From assembly GCA_963691705.1 (NCBI GenBank), contig OY829538.1, positions 52,417,151 through 52,481,150 of the forward strand: DNA of 64,000 bases. Direction: 5' to 3'. The notes beneath the pieces are model-generated. The model did no database searches. It worked only from the letters and a program-made list of their open reading frames with translations, and was not told where the DNA came from. Below, in pieces: positions 24,037 to 34,805 of the stretch. This stretch comes from Viola odorata. Lineage: Eukaryota > Streptophyta > Magnoliopsida > Malpighiales > Violaceae. Position 1 is the stretch's first letter. Every line of letters begins with the position of its first letter. The position numbers and the translations under genes were made by a program.

Positions 24037-24167
24037 TGTTAGGACACATATATGCTTATGTTCGTATCTTGTATATTGGGCCTATTGAGCCCAAAGTTAG
24101 CTTGTATATATACTCATGTATTACTGATTAATGAAAAGAAGGAAAACCTATTTCCCTAAACTTAACA
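24037..24167 (+). repeat. 3' LTR of copia C1
   Basis: 131 bp, nearly identical to the 5' LTR, followed by the target duplication TATCA. Confidence 0.95.
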
Positions 24168-26761
24168 TATCAACTCCAACTTTTGAAGGTTTGTCAAGTG
24201 TTCAATACCTTCAGGCAATTCTTGCAGATCCAAGCAACGAAGAATGCTCAAACTCTCCATCGCCCCCTTCTCAAAAATAACTTTTTTCACCGAGTTTACA
24301 AGAACCAAAGATAAATGCTTCAACTTTGCAAAGCCACCACAAAAGTGCAGTACTTCTTCATACCTCAAATAGGTGAGTTCAAGGCTAACCAAATTTTCAA
24401 GTGCTGCAATCCGAGTGAGTTAATCTCCACTTACTGTACAATAGCTCAAGTGCAGGATATTGTGAAATGAGTCAAACCAACGTGACTGAAATCTCAATTC
24501 CACATCCAAATGAATTTTCTTAAGGTTGAAAGATAGGATGATCAAATTCTCAATGTCTCTGTCTATCCTCCAAATCTTTAGATTAAAGTGTTGCAGGAGT
24601 TTCAACTGACCTAACTTCTCCCAATTCTTCCGTCTCTCCTCCAAATTCCCACCGTCATGATGCACAAATATTTCAAGTCTTGTGAGTTTAGTTAAGGTCC
24701 CGAGTTGTCTCAGCGTCCCACCTTTATCAATGCGGACCCCAATTAGGACTTGCAACTTATTTAGCTTACTAATATCAAATGATATTGGGATCCAATTCTC
24801 GAGATTTCCCATCATAAACTTTTGCGACTTTCTTACTCTTTTAGGGAGTTTAATTATATATGTCCGAGAGATTTCCAACGTCTGAAGATTAAGAAATCTC
24901 CCAATGGAACTTGGAAGTTTCTTTATGCCAGAATCGTTCAACATCAAATACCTTAAGTTAAAAAGATTCCCTACTTCATGTGGAAATTTACTAACCGCAT
25001 AGTTAATTTCCATATCTAACAACCTCAACATCTTAAATTTGAGGAGATGTTCTCTCGAAAAAAGATGGATTCTCAAACACACTAAGGGAGCGGACTCGAG
25101 TCATATCATTGCCCGGTAATTTTAATTCCTTCACGTTCGAGCAGTGAATAGACCAGCGGTAAGCTTCAAATTCATTCGTTTCTTCCCTCCCATTACAAAC
25201 ACCACAAAACTTTTCTCTCTTTGCTATTTCTAATGCAAATTCACGCATCACGTTGTGCATCTTAATTACTTTTGGCCTTTCACTCACATTTCTCGTCTTA
25301 ACAAGCATGCTCCGAAAAACCAACTCAGAAAGGCACGAGTCTACCTCCTCTTCGGGGGTCTTTCCATCACCACCTTCCACAAACCCCTCTGCTATCTATC
25401 GTTTGATAAGCCTTTTTCGTCGGATGGGACTGTCCTCAGGGTAGAGGCAACAGTACAAGAAACAATGCTTCAACGAATAAGGCAAGTCGTTGTAACTGAA
25501 CCTCAGAATGGTCTTCACGTCATTCATGTCTGAAGTTTTGTACAAACTCTTGTAGGCATCAATCCACTCTTCTTTCTGTTTTTTGGAAGACATATGACCT
25601 CCAAGAGTCACAAATGCTAGAGGTAGGCTTCTGCACTTATCCACCAATTCTTGAGCCAAAGAATACAACTCTTGTGGGCAGGTTTTGTTTGGATGATCTG
25701 CGAAAGCTTTCATGGAAAACAAGTTCCATGACTCACTCTCTTGCAGCTGTCCAATAGGGAGCTTATAGGATTTAACATCAAACGGAGAAGGAGCATTCCT
25801 TTCATCTCGAGTTGTGAGCATGATCCTGCTCCCAACTCCATCCTCAGGAAGTGCAACTTTCATTTGCTTCCAAAGATCTATATCCCACACATCATCCAAT
25901 ATAATTAGGTACCTTTTCCCACTTAACTTAAGCAACCCCAGAGTGTCTCAACCAATTCTCTGTAGCTCTCCTTTCCCTCTCCATTTACGTTGCCAAACTT
26001 TACGATCAAGTATTTGAGTAACTCCGTGATTGTATAAGTCTGGGAGACGGTAATCCATTCAAAAAACTCAAAACCACTTTTTTTATTCTCATAAATCCTG
26101 GAAATAAGTGTGGTTTTACCTGCTCCGCCCATTCCAAACACCGAAATGGCAGCTCTGAGAGGTTCGGTATCCATCAGCAGCCATTGCTTCACTGTCTCAG
26201 TTTCTTTGTGGAAACCAATAATGGATTTTTCTTCGATGAAACACGCGCTCTCCCTCAAGTTTTTCACCAGCTCCTCATGTTGACGATAGTTTCTTGTATG
26301 CGTCCTCCCAGAAGCATCATGCGCAGATACCTCCCCTGCTTTATATCTTGTATGCCTCTCTGCATTGTCTCTGATACTTTTCCTTATCTTCTGCAACCAG
26401 TGAGCAGTCTGATGCAACTTGTGAGAGTTGTTGGTGCATCAATGACCAACTGGAGGAACCAAGATAAACAAGAAATATCATCATGATGTTGTTTATTCAT
26501 GTGATAGGTGAACTCATCGATGATGTCCTCAGCCTCATATGCTTTGTCCCTTATTTCTGCCACCCATTTCTTCTCTACTTCTTCAGCAAATTGCGCCTGC
26601 ATTTCACCTTGATCGGCATGATCTATTAGGAAGGCTTGCATGTTTTCCAGCTCTGCCTTAAAATCCTTAACTTCACCAGGAACACGCCATATCCATTCTG
26701 CTTCTTTTGCAAGAACATCTTCTAGTCTTCCGATCAACTTATCAACTACAGGTATGTGCAT

Positions 26762-27342
26762 GCTGGGCTTTTTTAATTTCTACACGTATTTGCAACTGCA
26801 TTGATATTAAAGAGGCACACATGTGTGTAAGCTCTCTTTAGCAATACATAATTTCTCATCATTACAAAGGATTGAACCCATGACCTACCACATAAAATCG
26901 GTATATACTAACTAGTTGAACTACAATTTTATGTATTATTTATATACAAAAAACACACTTACGTTAATTTTCTACGGAGTATTTAATTAACTGATTGCAT
27001 GTTAATTTAAAAGAAGGAGAGGAGTAATTATCTAACCTTTTATTTTTGACCTGTCCTTTTTTGTTTCTCCTTCTCTACTGATCTGCTCCACAAAATCAAT
27101 CCGCCATCACCACTCAGTCATAGTCTCAAATCTTGGCGAATTACTGTCTTTGCCTATACCATAAGCTACTAAAATGATAAACTCAGGGGTAGAAATGGAA
27201 TTAAATTAGGGGATCTAATTGAGTAGCTCTTACATGGAAGCAGCAAAAACTTGCTTTGAAAATTACAGCGATCGATGGAAAAGATGAATGAAGAGAAGGA
27301 TATAAATTGGATATGGTTTTTTTATTCAATCGATTACGGTTG
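26762..27342. other. 5' flank of NLR pseudogene, no gene seen
   Basis: Moderately AT-rich. Presumably former promoter of the NLR. No ORF or repeat that I can support. Confidence 0.4.
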
Positions 27343-27477
27343 GCTAACCAAAGTTGAGCAAAGATAAGGAATGAGGTGCTCTGGCCTATAGTAGAGTCTC
27401 ATCCCAGACCACTATCCCTACTTTTATAATCCAATTTCACTTTTAAATATTTAGAGTAAACGATATCAAAGAAAATC

Positions 27478-27558
<81 letters not shown>

Positions 27559-27576
27559 TTTTAAATATTCCAGCTG
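27343..27576. repeat. Dispersed repeat, right copy, with expanded (AT)n
   Basis: Second copy of the 18434-18611 sequence. Where the left copy has a short TATATATATAT, this copy has an (AT)n run of about 73 bp (27482-27554), followed by the same TTTTTAAAT..TTCCAGCT context. Confidence 0.75.
27482..27554. repeat. (AT)n microsatellite, about 36 repeats
   Basis: Uninterrupted dinucleotide run. Confidence 0.98.
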
Positions 27577-28420
27577 TATAGTTTTCTTTTTCGGCTTAAA
27601 GATTAATTAATTACACCCTATATTTGTATGAAAATCTCAAATAACATTATAACACTATGTGTTTTACATTGCTCTAAATTGCACTTTATGTTTGTGTTAT
27701 CGGCTCAAATAAGGCTAATTGAATAATTTCTTATAATTTTTAATTTCTAGAAATTTCAAAAGTAAATATTCCATTTATTGTTTTTCCAGCTTGGCATTTC
27801 TTTGCTGAGCGATATCCCAATGATTGTAGAGATAAATTGTAGAGATTTGATTAGATAAATTGTAGAGATTTTATCCACTTAATTTTTTTTTTTAGTAAGG
27901 CGCCACCCACCCTTTTATTAATTCAATTTATGCGGATTAAGCGGATATTAATTATTACAATTTTAGTACTTTAAAAAATGAGTTTTAATTGAAAATTTTG
28001 AAGTAATACAAAGTAACATAAGCAATATCAACTTTCCAAAAAAAAACATAAGCAATATCATTTTTTTATACCATATTCTGAATTAAAAAATAAGTTTGAG
28101 ATAATTTTTGCAAGCTTATGCAGGTCAGTTCAGTTATTTACCGATGTTAAAAATGAATATCTACATTTGCTAATGCGGACCATTTTTTTTAAAATTAAAC
28201 TCGACCCTACCTACCATTCAATGGATATAGGGTTAATTTTGTGATGATAGGTGTAAAGTTGAGCGGGTTATATCTGCGGGTTGATCAAAACGCCTAGTCA
28301 TTTCATTGCTTATTGGTTGTGTATTGATGTCGAAGTAGCAACAACATTAATGGAGACTCAGATTCAAATTTTACTTTCACCTATAAAAATTATAGAGATT
28401 TGATTAACTTATCAAAATTA

Positions 28421-28560
28421 TTAATAATTTACAAGTTTTCATTTAAAAATTAAAAGTCGTCATTTACAAGTTGTAAGTCATTGTTAATAATTTACAAGTT
28501 GTCATTTAAAAAATAAAAATCGCCATTTACAAGTTGTATAAGTCATTGTTAATAATTTGC
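28421..28560. repeat. 63-65 bp tandem repeat, 2.2 copies
   Basis: Units start TTAATAATTT at 28421, 28484 and 28549 and contain CATTTACAAGTTGTA..AGTCATTG. A further diverged piece appears at about 29865-29975. Confidence 0.75.
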
Positions 28561-30059
28561 TTTAAAATGGTGTATTGATTAATTAGATGACTTTTTCAAA
28601 GTGAACATCACTCTATTTGGTTGGTTGTTTGGTGAAAAAAATATTTATAGAAATTTGAATTTAGATTCAAATCTCACTGCTATTTATAAAAAAAGGATAT
28701 TGAGATTTAAAGAAATCAGAATAAAAGTAAACTTTTCTCTTTATTTCTATCTAGATTGAGTACGACTTGGGTAAATGGTCAAGAGTTAGAGGGTCAATCC
28801 GGAAAAAAATGAGATTGACCTGTAATTTTAATAAATTAAAAAATAAAATTTAATAGTTGCATAAAATATAAAAAATTTTAAAAATAAATGAAAAAATTAT
28901 TTCTCCACTTTAATATTTTTTTTGTAAACACAAAAATGTATTCATCAGATATGCTTTACAAATTTATTAATATGTAGATTAATTGGTACGGAATTTTTCT
29001 AACTTAATTAGAAGTTCTAGATTTGAGCTTTAAATATATAATTGTATATATTCAAATTTATAGAAATAATAAAAATTGACATTTTTTTAAAGATAAGAAA
29101 AAGTGAACGAGACAATTTTTTTTTAAGAGGGAGGAAGTACAAAGTAAACTAAACAATTATTTTGGACAGGCAAATAAAAAAGTAGCTTAAATAATATGGG
29201 ATGGAGAGAGTAGTTGGTTTCGGCAACACACCATTAATTGGCACGTCAATTTACTATTAATAGCGGAATTAATAATGGTGATGATCTAGATATAAAATAA
29301 TGATGACGACGACGAGAGGATGATGGAGTTTTGAATAGATTTTTGCAACCAACCACAAGTGACAAATCCGTATAATTCCAATTTTTGTTAATAAGAATAA
29401 AACTGTTAATAGTATGTAGTTTATCCGTTGTTTTATTAGTAGTAAAAAAATAATTATGTTTGGCCGACTCTAGATTCCTTTATATTTTTTAAGATTATAC
29501 TAAATAATTTGAAAGAGTTACATTTGTGTAATTAAATTGCACATGCGTAGGTTTTAAATTCTTTTACTATATTTTCTGGACAATAATATAAAATGAGTAC
29601 AATAATCATATTAGAAAAATAAAATTTTACTTGCAACATGCTAATTTTTTTCTTTTACATAAATATAAATTATAATTTGTTTAAAATTAAACTATATTTA
29701 TTAAACTTAGTTGATTCTGAAAATCACTCAAATTTATCCTTAACAAAAACTCACGTCCAAGTTTAAAGTCCATCTGCCTATAAAAAGATGAAATAAAAAA
29801 GAAGTGAAAATTGCATTCTCCAGCACCCGAGTACACATATTCCCACCACACCAGATCAACATTCATTTAAAAATTAAAAGTCGTCGTTTACTAATAAGAT
29901 GAATCACGCGCGTTATCGTGTTACCTCATTTCATCTTTCCAGCTGTAAGTCGTCATTTTAATAATTTGCTTTAAAAAAAGTGTATTATGAAATTAGTTGA
30001 TACCCTATCTTATTAGTCAACCTGATTAATTAATTTATGTCCACTTGATGAAAACACAA

Positions 30060-30095
<36 letters not shown>

Positions 30096-31246
30096 GATTT
30101 TTGAGAGATTTTGTTAACTTAGTTTATAATAATATATTTTTATTGATAATTAGAAGAATATTAATTATTGAGATTTCGTAAAAATAATTATAATAATAAA
30201 TAATATATGAAGTATATGTTGATAAATTTATATTTAGAAATTTACATTAATTAATGTGTTTATATACTAATTAAAACATATTATTCGAATATCCATTAAC
30301 AGAAAAAAGAACTTATTAAATTTTGATAAAATGACTCATATACTATAGGTAATTAAGCGTACCTTGAATCCCCATTATTATCCATCTAAATATACATGTA
30401 TATTAAAAAATATTAAAAAAATCCATTAAATAAAAAAAAAACAAAAGCAATAAAGATAATAATGTTAAATTACCATAGGGTCAATGAAATATTTCAAAAA
30501 CTCTAAGGGTAGTTATGTCCTTTTCACTTTTATCTCCGGTAAAATCTAAGGGTAGTTATGTCCTTTGCAAAATTGCACCTTGAATAATTAATTACTGGAC
30601 CTATTTTTTTTACATGCAGAAGTAGGACACAAATATAACCATTTAATTAGATGCCTTCACTTTCTCACCATAATATTGGTCTCTTATCAGTTTGTGCTAG
30701 CTCTCTTTCTTTACCAAAATAAAATAATAATCAATTCATTAAAAATAAGAGTGAGAAAATATATAGAATTCAAGATAATATTAGAAAAATCATAAACATT
30801 TTTTTAAGGGCCATATTTATTATGATTTGTGTTTTAGAAAATTATATATAAGAAATGTGATCAATAACTTTGTTAAACACTTGACTGATTACATAGAGCT
30901 ATGAAGTACCAACATTTTAAAAATAATTGTGTGTTTATATTGGGTAAGTGTCGGACAACAACACTTTTCTGACACATGTCTGAAATACGAGAACATTTAT
31001 AAAAAATAAATTAAAATATAGAAAATTGAACACTTTTTAAATACTTGGAAACACTCTAAATATAAGTGTACACTTCCACAACGAGGACACCTTTAACTAA
31101 GCTCTCAAATTTTAGTTTTGGGAATGAAAAAAACTATGATAAAAAAGTCACCTCCTTTTGAGGCCCGACATACCCATTGATGTTTATGGTTCTTGGATTT
31201 TATGTAATATGAATTGATATTGGATTTTGATTTTGTTTTTGTGCAG
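28561..31246. other. AT-rich non-coding region between NLR and GDT1-like remnants
   Basis: No gene seen. Contains a (TA)n run (30062-30092), a duplicated CTAAGGGTAGTTATGTCCTTT segment (about 30505-30565), and diverged similarity to the NLR 3' flank at 29250-29420. I looked for a 5' exon of the GDT1-like gene here and did not find one. Confidence 0.45.
30062..30092. repeat. (TA)n microsatellite, about 15 repeats
   Basis: Uninterrupted dinucleotide run. Confidence 0.95.
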
Positions 31247-31738
31247 GTTGCCTCTAACCGTGTTGATGTCGTTGATCCTGCTTCGGTTGGGCTCAATTTG
31301 GACACTGGTCTTGGAGTTTTTGATGCCTTCTTTGCCAGCTCATCAATGATTATGGTCAGCGAGGTATGTGCACTGTTTCAGAGCCTAAAATCATTTTGTT
31401 CTTTGGTGCTCTTTGATGTTCTTATATATATATACATATATTTCTTAATTATGATGCTTGCAGATTGGAGATGAAAGTTTTATAATAGCTGCTCTTAGGC
31501 AATGCGCCACCCCAAGTCAATTGTTTTATCGGGTGCCCTCAGCGCCTTAGTTGTCATGACTGTAAGTTTCCACTTATTTGAATTTGTTCTGACTTTGCCA
31601 ACATGTTTACTGTTGGCTCCAGTAACTATAAACCATCTTTTTAGCTTCAAAAAATGTGGAGATGCTTACTTTCTACTGGACTAGGCAGGATAGTTCCAAA
31701 TCTGATATCCAGAAAGCATACAAATAATGCAGCTACAG
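31247..31738 (+). pseudogene. GDT1-like pseudogene, exons 1-3 of the visible set
   Basis: The acceptor TTTTTGTGCAG precedes 31247; donors GTATGT (31364), GTAAGT (31562) and GTATCT (31739) follow the exons. In exon 31464-31561 CTTA is followed by GGCAATGCGCCAC where CTTATGGCAATGCGCCAC is expected, a single T lost; beyond it the frame (MRHPKSIVLSGALSALVVMT) is otherwise well kept. The start of the third exon is ambiguous: acceptor at CTTTTTAG (31646) keeps frame but adds codons relative to the family. Confidence 0.85.
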
Positions 31739-32484
31739 GTATCTGGTATATGACTACACCTTTTCTTTGTTACGCATCTATCAGGCTTCCTTTTCTTGTC
31801 CTTTCTCTGTTCTGTGTACATAGTTTTGTCAATCTGCAATTCCTATATTCAAGTTTACTCATATTTGCTTTGTATATCTATTTTGTAACATAGGCTTGTT
31901 TGTACCTTTAGAAATGTGTCATTCAGTATGTTTTATGATATTACTTTTATTTCCAATGTAATGATTCTGAACACTCTTTTATCTTTAGTTTATTTTCTTC
32001 GTGCGACATTTTGTTATTAAGAGTGGGGGGTAAATGGCTCAAAGCAATTGTGATTAATGTCTGCATGCTAAAGGTAAATAAGTTTGAACTTGAGTGAAGT
32101 TCCTCTATAAGTTCTAAGCATGATTGACAGTGGGAGGATCTCCATGTACTCCCTTGAGAGTTGAGAGACCATAGCAGCCATCTTTGGTTTTAATGGATCA
32201 GTGTTTACCCCAGTTCACGGTTGGCAGTCCATTCTTTGTTTTTCTGATTTGTGTGACGTGTTATTTCCAACATTGACGACCATGTTTATATTTAGCTTAC
32301 TGGTATTGGAGTAGCATTTGGTTCAAACCTGTTCCTTGACTGTCTATATGTTGGATTTCCATGATTTTAATAGCTTTTGGTGATTCTTCTCTGCATCAAA
32401 GAATCTGAAGAAAATAACCTACATTTCTCTATTATTCTATTACCTGCACGATAATTGCTATTGTTTGCATCATTTTAACACATT

Positions 32485-32990
32485 TGATAAGATTCAATGT
32501 CGATCTTGTAAGATTCGGAGTCGTGCCTGATCGGAACGGTAGCGGTCGGTGCCGGACGTACCTGCAAAGCGCCGGAGATGCTTAAGTCAGTTCGGGTTTC
32601 AAAAATCATAGAGGTTCGTCTGAGTGATCTTGATCTTACCTTCAGATTGGAAAAGTAGGGGTATTTATAGGCCTATTCGGCGATACCTGGCGATAACAAT
32701 CCAGGCGATGTCTGATGGTGACGTCACAAGCGATACCAATGGGTGACGTCATGAGCAATATCTGACGGGGCTGCCGGGAATGATAACCTCGTGGGTCTCT
32801 AGGATGGGATGGTGCCGTGCGTATAGAGTCGCGTGAGTCTCCCCCCCCCCCCGCCGCTGATGTCGACCATCCTAGGAATCCTTCGCTGATTCTCGGGCGA
32901 TATGAAGATATCTTGCTGGTCTTATGGGAAATCGTCCCGGCGGGAGCCGCAAGCGTGGTAGCACCGTTAGGGCTGTCTTAATTGTTATCA
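32485..32990 (-). repeat. 3' LTR of E2
   Basis: 506 bp, TGATAAGATTC to AATTGTTATCA on the plus strand. It lacks about 26 bp after GCGCCGGAG and one 25-bp TGACGTCA repeat that the 5' LTR has, and carries a longer C run near 32840. TATA box (minus) at 32662-32669; TGACGTCA at 32719-32726 and 32744-32751. Confidence 0.95.
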
Positions 32991-33912
32991 TAAGCCCAAC
33001 TGAAAACGAGCCCGAGTGTTTACCAAGGGCGGTCCATATCTGAAATCTTGGATGAAAACTTATTCTTTCGTGGGGCAGTATGTTTGCAGGATCTCCGAGT
33101 TTCTCTAACTGATCGACGTTAACCGTGTTAAGTGATGAGCTGGAACTTAGTTCTGAAGCTTTCCAGTGAACCAGCGGATTCCATCCTCCATTCTTATCCA
33201 GAGACCTGCTTTTCTGAGGCGTTAAGAGGTCCGCGAGAGACGCTACTATTATGCTTGTGATCATGAGGGCATTGCTTTCGCCCAGCGATGTTAGTCTGTT
33301 TGGCCTCTTGTCAGGGCTTATGGAGTCTCAACTTTATTCATGCCATAGAAGGGTTGTTTATGGGTCACTTGTGATACCGCCAAGGACTGCAACCATGTCA
33401 TGTCGTGGATTTGCATTCGTTCCGGGTCCATCATCCTTTCAAGTGTACTGAAAACACACGGAGGAGATAGGCATTTATAGAGAAGTTAGTAAACTTTTGT
33501 ACTTACAGGGGTTTTGAGGTCACGCGGGCCCCGTTCTCCTCTTCTCTTAAGGAAGCAACGATATCATCGCAGCTTTATGCTATCAGCTGCCTACGATTAG
33601 CGCGACTTTATACCACCAGATGCCAGCGATGTCGGCGAGGTTTTACGCATCTAGGGCCACCTGCGACATCAACGCGGCCTTACACTGTGGATACCGGTAA
33701 CCATATGGCTTTTACGTAATGGCTACCCGTGATATCGTGCCTTTTGGCGTTTTTCCATATTTTATCTTGCATCCTTTCGAACATTCATGTCGCGGATGGC
33801 ATACGAGCATCAACCTTTGATTCTGTTTTAGGCTTATCAGTCCTTAGGGGTGACGAGACGGCTCGCCTTTTGAGGACCTCTTTGTTCTTTCCAAGGCCTC
33901 TCTCTTAGGGCC
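32991..33912. other. E2 region between 3' LTR and small ORF 1
   Basis: Begins with the LTR-adjacent motif (TAAGCCCAACTGAAAACGAG on the plus strand). At about 33550-33760 there is a degenerate array of roughly 33-36 bp units (GCGACAT..GCGCGACTTTA..CAGATGCC). Open frames here lack support. It probably contains the upstream region of small ORF 1. Confidence 0.5.
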
Positions 33913-33920
33913 TATAAATT
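33913..33920 (+). promoter_or_regulatory. TATA box of small antisense ORF 1
   Basis: TATAAATT in the context GGGCCTATAAATT; the same 13-mer context precedes the E3 copy on the minus strand. Confidence 0.6.
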
Positions 33921-33968
33921 GGGGAACTTTCTCCACCCACGTTCTCCTCATCTCTGGAAATTCACATC

Positions 33969-34340
33969 ATGGATCATAAGAATTTCCTCCTTTCCAAAGG
34001 CCATTCTCTCAAGAACCTCAATGATGGGGATGTCGGGTTCCTGGAGAACATGTTAGTCAAGACCTCTGAGGACATCCTGGAGCTGCAAGGAATGCTGACC
34101 CCTCTTCATTCCAGGCTGGGAGCTACATCTCTGGAGGATTTCAACCCTCTGGAAAGCGTGTCAAAGCTGGCTGCCTCCATCGCTCGGATTCAAGTGGTGA
34201 TTGCCATGCTGCAGCAGCGCAAGGATATGCTGGGGTGCTGCCTGAAGGGGATGAGAGCCACCTCTCATGATCTGATTCTGGTCATGGATTCTGTGAGAGA
34301 CCTTCCCGAAGTGCCTGAGGATGCTGGCTCTGACGCCTGA
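33969..34340 (+). CDS. Small antisense ORF 1 of E2, helical 123-aa protein
   Basis: Intact ORF between the 3' LTR and aORF A, opposite to gag-pol. A TATA box (GGGCCTATAAATT, 33913-33920) lies about 50 bp upstream of the ATG, and overlapping AATAAA signals lie at 34414-34423. It is predicted mainly helical, with regularly spaced Leu/Ile (GFLENMLVKTSEDILELQGM) and a second segment (SIARIQVVIAMLQQRKDML) that could form a coiled coil. The E3 copy (10278-10636) is similar along its whole length, so the ORF has been under common descent in this family. I do not recognise a known domain; function unknown. Confidence 0.65.
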   Translation: MDHKNFLLSKGHSLKNLNDGDVGFLENMLVKTSEDILELQGMLTPLHSRLGATSLEDFNPLESVSKLAASIARIQVVIAMLQQRKDMLGCCLKGMRATSHDLILVMDSVRDLPEVPEDAGSDA

Positions 34341-34413
34341 TAGCGATGGCTCCCTTTGGGCCTTTTCTCTTTTCTTCCTGGCATGTAAATGTACTTTTCG
34401 GCCCCTAGGCCAT

Positions 34414-34423
34414 AATAAATAAA
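34414..34423 (+). terminator. Poly(A) signal of small antisense ORF 1
   Basis: AATAAATAAA about 75 bp after the stop, in a CTAGGCCATAATAAA context also seen in E3 (10188-10193, minus strand). Confidence 0.55.
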
Positions 34424-34729
34424 CTGGTTTTAGTACGCCGTTTTGCAACTGTTCTTCTTCTTTAATGCGCCCTTTGTCTTTCTTGGAGATATTCTTAGCC
34501 CAACTGAAAACGGTTCAGCCACTGGGTGGTTTTCTGATTGGTTGTTCAACATTAAATCTACGCCGCGGTTGTCCTGGTAACTGATTGGGCGATTTTGCAG
34601 TTTTCCTCGATCAGGGAAAATCTCAACAGGCGTGACTGTAAATCCATATCTGCACTTCAGGCTGTACACGTGTCTTCTTTCAAGAGTCGGGTTAGAAGAT
34701 CGAAGATCCTTTCTTCCCAATTTTCTGGC

Positions 34730-34737
34730 TATTTAAG
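34730..34737 (+). promoter_or_regulatory. TATA-like box of small antisense ORF 2
   Basis: TATTTAAG about 70 bp upstream of ATG 34806. Confidence 0.45.
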
Positions 34738-34805
34738 GGATCTTCTCTCCTTCGTTATTCTTCGTCCCCTTGCTGTTTTTTCCTTTATTAATATTCTGTG
34801 ATCTC

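Larger units (their letters stand above)
19423..24167 (+). mobile_element. Ty1/copia element C1, full length, 4745 bp
   Basis: Two 131-bp LTRs (19423-19553, 24037-24167) starting TGTTAGGACAC and ending CTTAACA differ at only two positions. Perfect 5-bp target duplication TATCA (19418-19422 and 24168-24172). A primer site TGGTAGCGGAGCC follows the 5' LTR and a G-run polypurine tract (24024-24036) precedes the 3' LTR. Short LTRs, compact size and the sequence FTPRSRRCIFVGYPNGKKGW suggest an Ale/Retrofit-like lineage (inference). It sits inside the LRR end of the NLR pseudogene in the opposite orientation. Confidence 0.95.
19244..26761 (-). pseudogene. Rx-type CC-NB-ARC-LRR disease-resistance (NLR) pseudogene, split by copia element
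   Basis: NLRs are cytoplasmic immune receptors. Order on the minus strand: Rx-like CC (26761-26384, with AEDIIDEF, the EDVID-type motif), NB-ARC with P-loop GMGGAGKTT (about 26110-26140) and WITVSQ, kinase-2 LIILDDVW (about 25890), SRIMLTTR, SLPLA (GLPLA variant) and CFLYCCLYPED. ARC2 has MHN instead of MHD, then LRRs to 24173. The last LRR/C-terminal segment (19417-19244) lies beyond the copia insertion and rejoins in frame across it. Breaks: frame changes near 26400, 25935 and 25060, a TAG at 25396 where RLI..WIAEGF has Trp, a stop at 24420, and the insertion. Clearly non-functional; single-exon body is typical of this class. Confidence 0.9.

Noticed and set aside
32872..33451. Two medium open frames next to the E2 3' LTR
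   Set aside because: Partly within the LTR, on opposite strands, not conserved in E3.
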